NCBI GenBank assembly: GCA_965116335.1
Contig: OZ220677.1
Coordinates: 2,852,001 to 2,916,000 of the forward strand
Direction of reading: 5' to 3'
Length of the DNA stretch: 64,000 nucleotides
Origin: G963663315 sp965116335
GTDB taxonomy: Bacteria > Pseudomonadota > Gammaproteobacteria > Arenicellales > Poriferihabitantaceae
Under the pieces are notes generated by a model that saw nothing but the letters and a program-made list of their open reading frames with translations, searched no databases and was not told where the DNA came from. Below, piece by piece: positions 41,040 through 49,074 of this stretch (the stretch's first letter is position 1; each line of letters starts with the position of its first letter). Position numbers and translations under genes: made by a program.

Positions 41040-41523
41040 GCCAAGAGAGGCGTTGATTGCAGAACTCGCCGACCGCTTGACCGCCGCTTGTGCGAAGGTG
41101 ACCACGGTGGAGTCATGTACCGGCGGTGGCATCGCCTTTGCATTGACCGCAATGGCCGGTAGCTCGATCTGGTTTGAGCGTGGTCTGGTCACCTACAGCA
41201 ACCAGGCAAAATCTGATTTAGCCGCCGTGCCGATGGCTCTGATTCTTACCCAGGGCGCGGTCAGTGAGGCAGTTGCGGCAGCGATGGCTGCAGGCGGACA
41301 GGTCGCAGCAGGTACGGATTATTGTATGTCTGTCACCGGCATTGCCGGGCCGGGCGGTGGCTCAGTCAGCAAGCCGGTAGGAACCGTGTGTTTTGGCTGG
41401 ATGGGTCAACGCCGCGTTGTGCAGACGGATACGGTACTGTTCGATGGTGACCGCAGCCATATCCGGCAACAGTCAATTGACTTTGCTCTGAACGGATTGC
41501 TGGATCGCTGGCAAACCCTTTAG
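41029..41523 (+). CDS. pncC: Nicotinamide-nucleotide amidohydrolase (CinA C-terminal domain)
   Basis: A 164-residue stand-alone CinA C-terminal domain. It hydrolyses nicotinamide mononucleotide to nicotinate mononucleotide in NAD recycling. Motifs seen are VESCTGGGIAFALTA, the YSNQAKSDL block and SVTGIAGPGGGSVSKPVGTV. ATG 41029 or the next ATG at 41032 starts it inside the end of the ptrA gene, so translation is coupled. Confidence 0.9.
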   Translation: MMAEPREALIAELADRLTAACAKVTTVESCTGGGIAFALTAMAGSSIWFERGLVTYSNQAKSDLAAVPMALILTQGAVSEAVAAAMAAGGQVAAGTDYCMSVTGIAGPGGGSVSKPVGTVCFGWMGQRRVVQTDTVLFDGDRSHIRQQSIDFALNGLLDRWQTL

Positions 41524-41597
41524 ATACCGGTTTCTGGACCTAACCCACCTTTCTCAGTACAGTTCAGTTCAGATTGTAGGTAATTGCAGATAACGGA

Positions 41598-41719
41598 TGG
41601 TTGTGGATTCCCGCCTGCCGGGAAAGACGGCGGGTTGTGGGTTCCTACGGTTGTGTCCCCCCATCCAATCCGTTTGCGGATTGGATTCCCCCTCAAGGGG
41701 GGAATGATGCGATGACGGT
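41598..41719. repeat. Intergenic palindromic repeat cluster (copy 3, inverted)
   Basis: The 218 bp between pncC and oppF contain the same element in the opposite orientation: TCCCGCCTGCCGGGA, then CCAATCCGTTTGCGGATTGG and CCCCCTCAAGGGGGG. No gene is seen here. Confidence 0.8.
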
Positions 41720-41741
41720 TGGTTGTGGGGGAATGATTGGA

Positions 41742-42725
41742 TTATGGGTGGTGGTATGGGCAGGCTACCTGGTGGTTGGGGGCGATGTTCTCAAGCGGTG
41801 GCTGGTGGTGGGTACAGTCTTCCTGCGCCTGTGGGCATCGGCTGGCGAATACACAGCCTGCGGGTGAGTGGAACGGGGACGGGAGGTTGCCCGAAAGGAT
41901 GGTTGGGCGGCGCATTCGCTGGGCTGTCGGGTCGGCAACCGGCACCGATGAGATCAGTGCCCGGGTATAGGGATGACGGGGTTCGGCGATCAGTTTCCGG
42001 GTGTCTGCGAGCTCCATCATTTGACCGAGATACATGACCAGAGTACGGTTGGAAATAGCCTTGACTACACTCAGGTCATGGCTGATCACAATGAGCGCCA
42101 GAGCGAAGTCGCGTTGCAGGCTCCGTAACAGATTGATCACCTGTGCCCGCACCGATACATCCAGCGCCGCGACCGGCTCATCGCAGATGACGAGCTGCGG
42201 TTTCAGGACAAGGGCACGGGCGATTCCGATACGCTGGCACTGGCCGCCTGAGAACTCGTGCGGGTATCGGTTTATCCGATCGGGGCGGAGTCCGACTCGT
42301 TGCATGATTTCCTGGACACGGCAACGGCTCTCGTCTTTCGTAATATCCGGGCAGTGTGTACGTAGTGGTTCGGCTATGATTTGACCCACAGTCATGCGTG
42401 GGTTGAGCGCCGCCAGAGGGTCCTGGAAGATCATCGGCATATCCTTGCGGATAGTACGTCGTACCCGACGTTTCATACCTGTAAGGTCGGCGCCGTTCCA
42501 TAACACTCGCCCGCGATCAGGTGGAGCTGTGCCAACAATAGCGCGGGCCAGTGTGGTTTTGCCAGAGCCACTTTCGCCGACGATGCCGAGCGTTTCCTGT
42601 TTGTCGAGAGCAAAAGAAATTCCGTTGACAGCGGTCAGGGTGCGTGACGGAGTCCACGGCCATTGATTGCGGGCTGGCACATCGAAGCTCACGGTCAGGT
42701 TTTCGACTGTCAACAGCGCGCTCAT
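41742..42725 (-). CDS. oppF: Oligopeptide ABC transporter ATPase OppF
   Basis: A 327-residue ABC ATPase. It has Walker A GESGSGKT, signature HEFSGGQCQRIGIARAL, Walker B LVICDEPVAALDVSVRAQ and the peptide-transporter tail with the iron-sulfur-type cysteines (CVFASRCPQAQEDC). It pairs with OppD to energise uptake. The start ATG 42723-42725 overlaps the oppD stop by ATGA; the longer open frame to 42914 is inside oppD. Confidence 0.9.
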   Translation of the reverse strand: MSALLTVENLTVSFDVPARNQWPWTPSRTLTAVNGISFALDKQETLGIVGESGSGKTTLARAIVGTAPPDRGRVLWNGADLTGMKRRVRRTIRKDMPMIFQDPLAALNPRMTVGQIIAEPLRTHCPDITKDESRCRVQEIMQRVGLRPDRINRYPHEFSGGQCQRIGIARALVLKPQLVICDEPVAALDVSVRAQVINLLRSLQRDFALALIVISHDLSVVKAISNRTLVMYLGQMMELADTRKLIAEPRHPYTRALISSVPVADPTAQRMRRPTILSGNLPSPFHSPAGCVFASRCPQAQEDCTHHQPPLENIAPNHQVACPYHHP

Positions 42726-43699
42726 GGGGGACTCGCAGGTAAATCCAGATGACAGGCCCGTTGCCGATTTCCGGTTGTTCGCAGGGGTGGCCGCTGGTCG
42801 GCGCATTTCCCCAAACGGGCAGGGCAGCGCGGCTGAAACGGACAACCGACTGGCAGGCAGCGCATATCGGGAGGCTCGCCGTCGATCACGGGCAGGTCCG
42901 TGTGCCAGCGGCAATCATCATCCAGCCGTAAAATGGTATCGAGCAGGGCGGAGGTATACGGGTGGGTGGGAGTTTTCATAACCGTATCGGTCGGCCCACA
43001 TTCCATGACTTGTCCACCGTACATCACCAGTATACGGTCGCTCATGCCAGCGACCAGTCCAGGATCATGGGTGATCAGGATGATGGTTGTGCCGAACCGA
43101 TCACGGATGTCCTTCAGTAAATCAACGATTCGGGATTGTACGGTAACATCAAGCGCAGTAGTCGGTTCGTCGGCAATCAGGATGCGGGGGCGGCATAGCA
43201 GGGACATGGCGATCATGATTCGCTGGCGCATACCGCCGGAAAATTCGTGCGGGAATCCATTGATTCGTTGCCGGGCATCCGCTATCTGCACCGCGTCCAG
43301 CATCTCGATGGACTGTTCAAGAGCAGCGCGTCTGGACAGGTTTTGATGCAGCATCAACACTTCGCTCATTTGTTCACAGATACGCATATAAGGATTCAGG
43401 GAGGTCATCGGGTTCTGGAAGACAATCGAGATTTCGGCAGCGCGGATGCCGGACAATTCCGGTTCGCTCATTGTCAGGATTTCCTGACCGTCAAATTCAA
43501 TTGAGCCGCTCACCGTTGCCTGCCCGGAAATCAGTCCCATGATCGAGAGTGCGGTCTGGCTCTTGCCGGAACCGCTTTCCCCGGTAATTGCCAGAATCTC
43601 GCCGCGATTGACCTCGAAACTGACTCCGTTGACAGCGTATACCGGACCCTCTCCGGTTGCAAAGGTCACTGCCAGGTCGCGCACCCGGAGCAGGCTCAC
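42722..43699 (-). CDS. oppD: Oligopeptide ABC transporter ATPase OppD
   Basis: A 325-residue ABC ATPase with Walker A GESGSGKS at 40-47, signature HEFSGGMRQRIMIAMSL, Walker B ILIADEPTTALDV and the tail CPFQPRCPARLGKC. Its ATG overlaps the oppC stop by four bases, and its stop overlaps oppF in the same way. Confidence 0.92.
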   Translation of the reverse strand: MSLLRVRDLAVTFATGEGPVYAVNGVSFEVNRGEILAITGESGSGKSQTALSIMGLISGQATVSGSIEFDGQEILTMSEPELSGIRAAEISIVFQNPMTSLNPYMRICEQMSEVLMLHQNLSRRAALEQSIEMLDAVQIADARQRINGFPHEFSGGMRQRIMIAMSLLCRPRILIADEPTTALDVTVQSRIVDLLKDIRDRFGTTIILITHDPGLVAGMSDRILVMYGGQVMECGPTDTVMKTPTHPYTSALLDTILRLDDDCRWHTDLPVIDGEPPDMRCLPVGCPFQPRCPARLGKCADQRPPLRTTGNRQRACHLDLPASPP

Positions 43700-44616
43700 C
43701 GGCTGCTATCCTTCGGATCGAGCGCGTCACGCAAGCCATCGCCCAGAAAGAAAAACCCGGCGAGTGTGACGACGAAGAAAAACAGTGGGAACGAGAGTTG
43801 CCAAAGCGTGCCGTACTGCATTTGTGATGCGCCACTGCTTAACAATGCGCCGAGTGAGGTATCAGGTTCCTGTACGCCGAGCCCCAGAAAGCTGATGAAA
43901 CTTTCGTAGATGATCATGTTTGGAACCAGCAGGGTGGCATAAACAATCGCGACTCCAAGAAGGTTCGGCACGATATGTCGCAGGATGATGGCGGTGGCTG
44001 AAACCCCGGTGACGACCGCATTTTCGACGAACTCCAGATTCTTGATATTGAGCGTCTGACCACGCACGATGCGAGCCATGTCCAGCCAGGAAACCAGCCC
44101 GATGGCAACGAATAAAAGAATGATGGAACGCCCGAATACCACCAGCATCAAGATCAGCACAAACATATAGGGAATCGACATCATAATATCGACGGCACGC
44201 ATCATAACGCTATCGATCCGGCCACCAAAATAGCCTGCCACCGTACCGTACAGTGTACCGACTACGACTGCGATCAAGGCACCGATAATGCCTACCATCA
44301 GCGATATACGGGCACCCATGGCGGTACGGACGAACAGGTCGCGTCCCAGCTCATCGGTGCCGAACCAGTGGCCGGTCGTCAACGAAGGATTGCCGACTGT
44401 CTGCACGTTGCCGAGAACATTCCAGTCAATCGCTTCATACGACCAGATCGACAGCCAGGGAGCGATGATGGCAAACAATCCGACCAGCAGCAGGGCCAGA
44501 AGGCTGAGCATGGCGGCGCGATTGCGCGAAAACCGGGTAATGGCGTCTTGCCACAGTGATCGCCCGGCTACGCGGGTCGACAGATCGGGCGCATGGATGC
44601 GTATCGATGCGTTCAA
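43696..44616 (-). CDS. oppC: Oligopeptide ABC transporter permease OppC
   Basis: A 306-residue inner-membrane permease with a long N-terminal helix, the GTDELGRDLFVRTAMGARIS block and the coupling-loop EAA motif (ENAVVTGVSATAIILRHIVP). It forms the channel with OppB. ATGA overlaps at both ends show tight coupling with oppB and oppD. Confidence 0.92.
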   Translation of the reverse strand: MNASIRIHAPDLSTRVAGRSLWQDAITRFSRNRAAMLSLLALLLVGLFAIIAPWLSIWSYEAIDWNVLGNVQTVGNPSLTTGHWFGTDELGRDLFVRTAMGARISLMVGIIGALIAVVVGTLYGTVAGYFGGRIDSVMMRAVDIMMSIPYMFVLILMLVVFGRSIILLFVAIGLVSWLDMARIVRGQTLNIKNLEFVENAVVTGVSATAIILRHIVPNLLGVAIVYATLLVPNMIIYESFISFLGLGVQEPDTSLGALLSSGASQMQYGTLWQLSFPLFFFVVTLAGFFFLGDGLRDALDPKDSSR

Positions 44617-45536
44617 TAGCGGATCCTCGGATCGATCAGCGCGTAGGCTATATCCGCCAGCAGGTTGAACAGCACCGTCAACGTGCCGGCGAGAATCGTG
44701 ATGCCCATGATCAGCGAATAATCCCGATTGATGGCGGCATTGACGAAGTACTGCCCGATGCCGCCGGTGGAGAAATACATATCGATCACCACCGAGCCGG
44801 TGATCATGCCGACAAAAGTCGGGCTGAGATAGGAGATAACCGGCAGCATGGCCGGTTTCAGGGCATGTTTCAGGATGACCTGCCGTTGCGGCAGTCCCTT
44901 GGCGCGCGCCGTCAGAATAAAATCGGAATTCAGGGTTTCCAGCATGGATGACCGGGTGATTCGTGCGATAGAAGCCATGAAACTGGTCGAGAGGGCGATC
45001 ACCGGCATGATCAGGTAAGGTAGCTGCCCGCCTTGCCAGCCGCCACCCGGCAGCCAGCCAAGCCAGAGGGTGAATATCAGTACCAGGATCGGTGCCATGA
45101 CGAAATTGGGCAATACCTGTGCGCCGATGGATAGTCCGACCGCCAGATAATCGAGCCAGGAATTCTGGTTGACAGCCGCAGTTACGCCAAGCAGTGTTCC
45201 GGCAACAACGCTGACCACAAAAGCGATCAAGCCGTAGGTTAGCGTCACCGGAAAGCCCTGCGCGATGATGTCATTGACTGAGCGGTCCTTGTAGATAAAG
45301 GAGGGGCCGAAGTCGAAGTTAATCACGATGCCGCAGATGTAGTTGAAAACCTGATGGAGAAACGGACGGTCAAGGCCGTATCTGGCCTCAATGTTGGCAA
45401 GGACTTCCGGTGGTAACGGGCGTTCACCGACGAAAGGACTGCCGGGGGCGGCATACATTAACAGGAATGAAAGAACGATCAGAACCAGGATAGTCGGCAC
45501 CGCGATCAGGAGCCGCCGTACAATCCAGAAGGTCAT
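44613..45536 (-). CDS. oppB: Oligopeptide ABC transporter permease OppB
   Basis: A 307-residue permease with the OppB start (WIVRRLLIAVPTILVLIVLS), an extracytoplasmic domain and the EAA motif region (YIVTARAKGL-type, here DFILTARAKGLPQRQVILKH). It begins 19 bp after the oppA stop. Confidence 0.92.
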   Translation of the reverse strand: MTFWIVRRLLIAVPTILVLIVLSFLLMYAAPGSPFVGERPLPPEVLANIEARYGLDRPFLHQVFNYICGIVINFDFGPSFIYKDRSVNDIIAQGFPVTLTYGLIAFVVSVVAGTLLGVTAAVNQNSWLDYLAVGLSIGAQVLPNFVMAPILVLIFTLWLGWLPGGGWQGGQLPYLIMPVIALSTSFMASIARITRSSMLETLNSDFILTARAKGLPQRQVILKHALKPAMLPVISYLSPTFVGMITGSVVIDMYFSTGGIGQYFVNAAINRDYSLIMGITILAGTLTVLFNLLADIAYALIDPRIRY

Positions 45537-45555
45537 GGGTTTCCCGATTCCGGTT

Positions 45556-47223
45556 TCAATTCGCGGAGCGCCAGAGATCTTTGGAATACCAGTTCTGCTG
45601 GACGTTGTCGTAGGGCCAACCCCTGATATCGGGCTTTAGCATAAAGACGCTGGTATAGTGGTAGATCGGGATAATGGCCATGTCCTCGGCGATGATCGTT
45701 TCTACGCGATAATAATTAGGCCCGGGGTCGGTCAGTGTCCTGGATTCCTGCATCAGCGAATCGACTTGTGCATTGATGTAGCGTCCGTCGTTGGCGCCGG
45801 AGTTGCTGGTTAGCAGATCGAGGAAGGTTGATGCTTCGTTGTAATCACCGCACCAGCCAGCTCGCGCCAGGTCGAACTGCTGGTTGTCGCGGATGGACAG
45901 GTAGGTTTTCCACTCGTAGTTGATCAATTCGATCTCAACGCCGAGTTTCTGCTTCCACATTTGCGCGGCGACAGTAGCCAGCTGTTTGTGTGATTCGGAA
46001 GTGTTATAGATCAATTTCAGCTTCAACGGAGTGTCCGCGCCATAGCCGGCTTCTGTGATCAGTTTCCTGGCCTGTTCATCCCGTTGTGCCTGAGTCAGGG
46101 TGGCATACGCGATGACCGGCGTTTCAAATCCGGCAGTGGCCCTGTGGGTAAAGTTATAGGCGGGATATTGCCCACCCTTGAGCACGGAATGAACCAGAAT
46201 ATTCCGGTCCAGCGCCCAGGATAACGCTTTGCGAACGCGCACATCGGCAAGTGCCGGGTTTGCGCTGTCGGTGTGATTGATAATGTAATAATAGGTGCAC
46301 AGAAGCGGTGTGGAGGTGGCTTCATCCGGGTATTGCCGCTTGAGGTTCGGGTATTGGCCAGCGGGTACAGCGGTGCGGTCGAGTTCACCGGCCAGATAGC
46401 GTGTCAATGCCTGGTTTTCGTCATTGATTACCTGTCCGGTTACTTGCTCGATAATGGTCGCCTGATTATTCCAGTACATCGGATTGCGCGCGCGTGAATG
46501 ATATTCATTGGGCACATGTTCGGTCAGTATGTATGCGCCATTTGAAACCAGGTTACCGGGCCGGGTCCAGCTCGCTCCGTGCGTCTCGATGGTTGCTCGA
46601 TGCACCGGGAAAAAGGTCGCATAAGTCGTCATTGCCGGGAAATAGGGCAGTGATTTCTCCAGACGCACTTGCAGTGTATGGTCATCCAGTGCCTTGATGC
46701 CGAGTTCAGATGGAGGTTTTTCTCCGGCAATAATCGCCGCCGCATTGACGATTGCGCTCAACTCGACATACCACGCATAAGGGGAGGCGGTAGCCGGGTC
46801 CACCGCCCGCTGCCAGGCATAGACAAAGTCAGCGGCGGTTACCGGGTCTCCGTTCGACCATTTCGCGTTCTCTCTGAGATGGAAAGTCCAGGTGCGATTC
46901 AGGTCCGAGCCGATGAATTGTTCGGCGACTCCGGGAGCCAGCTTGCCTTCTGCATTCTGAGTCAACAGTCCTTCAAACAGATCACGCAACACATCAAACC
47001 CTGCTGAGTCCTGGTTCAACTGTGGGTCAAAAGTCGGAATCTCATCCAGCAGGCGGTAGGTGAAAGTCTGATTATCCGGGAGGGGTTCGCCGGTAACCGG
47101 GCGGAGGGAGGTCGCATGCACCCGGTTATACCCGCACAGGAGGCAAACTGACAGTATCAGAATCGTTGCTATTTGCAGCCTTGCGGGTTCTTCATGATGC
47201 CGGTTACCCGGTTTTTCGATCAT
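45556..47223 (-). CDS. oppA: Oligopeptide ABC transporter substrate-binding protein OppA
   Basis: A 555-residue periplasmic binding protein of SBP family 5. A signal sequence (IATILILSVCLLCGYNRVHA) precedes the mature part, which shows EIPTFDPQLNQDSAGFDVLR, DLFEGLLTQN and RAGWCGDYNEASTFLDLLTS, close in style to OppA proteins for tri- to pentapeptides. The start ATG overlaps the stop of the Lrp-family gene (ATGA), so the binding protein is under that operon's control. Confidence 0.9.
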   Translation of the reverse strand: MIEKPGNRHHEEPARLQIATILILSVCLLCGYNRVHATSLRPVTGEPLPDNQTFTYRLLDEIPTFDPQLNQDSAGFDVLRDLFEGLLTQNAEGKLAPGVAEQFIGSDLNRTWTFHLRENAKWSNGDPVTAADFVYAWQRAVDPATASPYAWYVELSAIVNAAAIIAGEKPPSELGIKALDDHTLQVRLEKSLPYFPAMTTYATFFPVHRATIETHGASWTRPGNLVSNGAYILTEHVPNEYHSRARNPMYWNNQATIIEQVTGQVINDENQALTRYLAGELDRTAVPAGQYPNLKRQYPDEATSTPLLCTYYYIINHTDSANPALADVRVRKALSWALDRNILVHSVLKGGQYPAYNFTHRATAGFETPVIAYATLTQAQRDEQARKLITEAGYGADTPLKLKLIYNTSESHKQLATVAAQMWKQKLGVEIELINYEWKTYLSIRDNQQFDLARAGWCGDYNEASTFLDLLTSNSGANDGRYINAQVDSLMQESRTLTDPGPNYYRVETIIAEDMAIIPIYHYTSVFMLKPDIRGWPYDNVQQNWYSKDLWRSAN

Positions 47224-47693
47224 AGCTTGTGTAACGGGATTGCGGTGGTATATTTGATCTGCTCCATCGCGAAATTTGATCGGACATCGTGGATGTCGAT
47301 TTGCTCGATCAGCCGTTGATAAAATCGGTCGTAGGCCCTCATGTCGGTGACCACCACGCGCATCAGGTAATCTACTTCTCCACTCATACGATAGAATTCA
47401 ACCACTTCCGGCATATTACCCACCACCTTTGAGAACTTTCTGAACCAGGAGGAGTTATGCTGGTTGGTCCGAATGGACACGAACACATCCATATTGCGGT
47501 CCAGTTTTTCCCTGTTGAGCAAGGCCACCCGCTTGTCGAGAATACCGCAGCTTTCCAGCATCTGTATGCGCCGCCAGCAAGATGTCTTGCTCAAATTCAC
47601 CGTTTTGGAAATTTCTTCCATTGTGGTTCTTGAGTCATGCTGCAAGCATTCCAGAATTTTTATGTCTATTTGATCCACGCTCTGAAACCTCAT
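47220..47693 (-). CDS. Lrp/AsnC-family transcriptional regulator
   Basis: A 157-residue regulator with an N-terminal helix-turn-helix (TMEEISKTVNLSKTSCWRRI at about 24-43) and a C-terminal RAM (ACT-like) domain with GEVDYLMRVVVTDMRAYDRF. Such proteins sense amino acids. Being first in the oppABCDF operon and overlapping oppA by ATGA, it is likely to control the transporter in answer to amino acid or peptide supply. Confidence 0.88.
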   Translation of the reverse strand: MRFQSVDQIDIKILECLQHDSRTTMEEISKTVNLSKTSCWRRIQMLESCGILDKRVALLNREKLDRNMDVFVSIRTNQHNSSWFRKFSKVVGNMPEVVEFYRMSGEVDYLMRVVVTDMRAYDRFYQRLIEQIDIHDVRSNFAMEQIKYTTAIPLHKL

Positions 47694-47776
47694 TCCCGGT
47701 GGTTATGTAACCTGTTGATAGTAACATCGAATTGTACGAAAGTTTAGAACATTGTCAAAATACGGGGCTGAAATAC

Positions 47777-47785
47777 TGCTATACT
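47777..47785 (+). promoter_or_regulatory. Extended -10 promoter of the split tRNA gene
   Basis: TGCTATACT fits the extended -10 (TGN-TATAMT) and lies 11 bp before the mature 5' end of the tRNA. No well-spaced -35 is obvious. Confidence 0.55.
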
Positions 47786-47795
47786 TCGGGTTGAC

Positions 47796-48107
47796 GCCTT
47801 CGTAGCTCAGGGGATAGAGCGATCGCCTCCTGATTGTTGAAAATTGGGCACCGGAGCGGGTAACCCTCCGTGTGAATCTGCTCAAATTCGGTGGAACCTG
47901 CCCGACTTTGTTGGTGGCAATACCGAGCCAAGCCCGCTGAACCCGGGAATGTGTAGAGACTTGACGGGCAGCATCCTGTACTCAAGCAGGGTGAAGATAA
48001 AGTCCAGACCACAAACTCCATGATCTCGCCACGATGTCATGGGGGTAGCGAAAGTTATAGTGGTATGAAGCGATAGGTCGCAGGTTCGAATCCTGCCGAG
48101 GGCGCCA
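47796..48107 (+). tRNA. tRNA-Arg (anticodon CCU), split by a group I intron
   Basis: Exon 1 is 47796-47831 (bases 1-36) and exon 2 is 48068-48107 (bases 37-73 plus encoded CCA). Joined, they fold as a standard cloverleaf: acceptor stem GCCTTCG/CGAGGGC, D arm GCTC...GAGC, anticodon stem ATCGC/GCGAT with loop C-U-CCU-A-A, and T arm GCAGG-TTCGAAT-CCTGC. The anticodon is bases 34-36, CCU, reading the arginine codon AGG. The break falls directly after the anticodon. Confidence 0.95.
47832..48067 (+). ncRNA. Group I self-splicing intron (236 nt, no ORF)
   Basis: The exon ends in U36 and the intron in G (48067), as splicing by this mechanism requires. P1 is formed by exon CCU and intron GAUU pairing with AAUUGGG (47842-47848), giving U36-G at the splice site and the loop GUUGAA. 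P2 is a CGGAG/CTCCG hairpin (47849-47874). Core elements are AAATTCGGTGGAACC (47884-47898), CCGAGCCAAGC (47923-47933), GTGTAGAGACTTGACGGG (47951-47968) and AAGTCCAGA (48000-48008). P7 pairs GACTT (47958-47962) with AAGTC (48000-48004). P8 is CATCCTG/CAGGGTG (47972-47993) and P9 CTCCATGA/TCATGGGG (48016-48044). The core is very close to the small proteobacterial tRNA introns of Azoarcus type (IC3 group). No reading frame or homing endonuclease is present. Confidence 0.93.
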
Positions 48108-48140
48108 GTCATTTTGCAGTCAATCTTTACATCAAATCAA

Positions 48141-48169
48141 TTGACTGTATGTTGCGGGACGGATACAAT
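48141..48169 (+). promoter_or_regulatory. Promoter of the rplU-rpmA operon
   Basis: TTGACT (48141-48146), 17-bp spacer, TACAAT (48164-48169), about 36 bp before the rplU start. Confidence 0.7.
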
Positions 48170-48204
48170 CCGGCGTCCTTGAGAAAGCAGAGCCAGATAT
48201 AACC

Positions 48205-48597
48205 ATGTACGCAGTCATTGAAACCGGCGGTAAACAATACAAGGTTGCCGTAGGGGATAAACTTAAAGTAGAGAAAATTCCGTTAGCTGAAGGGGATTCA
48301 GTGAGCATCGACCGGGTTTTGATGGTGTCTGATGGAGACGAGATCACGGTGGGTTCTCCACTGGTCGACCGTCCGGTTCATGCGACCGTCCTGTCTCATG
48401 GCAAGAGACGCAAGATCAAGGTGTTCAAAATGAAGCGGCGCAAAAATTATCGCCGTACCCAGGGGCACCGGCAGTCCTATACAGAAATAGAAATCACCGG
48501 GATCGGCAACGGCGCTGTAGCGTCAGCCGAACCTGAAAAACAACCGCAGTCATCAGAGCCGCCCGCAGACGCGGTGAACGAGGCATCTGCGAATTAA
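48205..48597 (+). CDS. rplU: 50S ribosomal protein L21
   Basis: The first 103 residues are a normal L21 (MYAVIETGGKQYKVAVGDKL; MKRRKNYRRTQGHRQSYTEI). A further 27 residues form a low-complexity acidic tail (ASAEPEKQPQSSEPPADAVN) that is absent from most homologues. It is the first gene of the operon, 42 bp ahead of rpmA. Confidence 0.95.
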   Translation: MYAVIETGGKQYKVAVGDKLKVEKIPLAEGDSVSIDRVLMVSDGDEITVGSPLVDRPVHATVLSHGKRRKIKVFKMKRRKNYRRTQGHRQSYTEIEITGIGNGAVASAEPEKQPQSSEPPADAVNEASAN

Positions 48598-48638
48598 CCA
48601 CAGCATCTATCGGTCCTATACGGTTCAGGAGAAGTCTA

Positions 48639-48890
48639 ATGGCACACAAAAAAGCGGGCGGCAGTTCGAGAAATGGCCGCGATTCGGTTTCCAAAAGGCT
48701 GGGAGTCAAGAAGTTTGGCGGAGAACAGGTGCTTGCCGGCAACATCATCGTGAGACAAAGAGGCAGCCGCTTTCATCCAGGTAGAAATACCCGGCTTGGC
48801 AAGGATTACACGCTGTTTGCCACCGCTCCGGGTAAGGTATTGTTTGAGGTAAAGGGGCCGCACAAGCGCAAGACAATCAGCGTTATTTGA
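48639..48890 (+). CDS. rpmA: 50S ribosomal protein L27
   Basis: An 83-residue L27 with the usual start MAHKKAGGSSRNGRDSVSKR, whose N-terminal tail reaches the peptidyl-transferase centre, and GNIIVRQRGSRFHPG. AGGAG stands before the ATG. A strong terminator follows 27 bp after the stop. Confidence 0.97.
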   Translation: MAHKKAGGSSRNGRDSVSKRLGVKKFGGEQVLAGNIIVRQRGSRFHPGRNTRLGKDYTLFATAPGKVLFEVKGPHKRKTISVI

Positions 48891-48917
48891 ACCAGGCCGG
48901 AATAATATGAAATAATA

Positions 48918-48950
48918 AACCCCGCTTTGTTATCAGGGCGGGGTTTTTTT
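48918..48950 (+). terminator. Rho-independent terminator after rpmA
   Basis: Stem AACCCCGC (48918-48925) pairs with GCGGGGTT (48938-48945), and a run of seven T follows. It separates rplU-rpmA from obgE. Confidence 0.9.
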
Positions 48951-49074
48951 CTGTTCTGGGCTGAAAATTTGTCGATGCGGATGGGCACAGTACTCCCCGA
49001 TCCATGCTCGCCCCCGGCTCGATCGGGGCCGGGTGCAGGTTCAGGTTTTGTCCCAGGGCTCGGCAGTAGCGATC

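Noticed and set aside
47882..48112. Minus-strand frame starting MTGALGRIRTCDLS
   Set aside because: It is the well-known spurious reading of the antisense of a tRNA 3' half and lies over the intron and exon 2.
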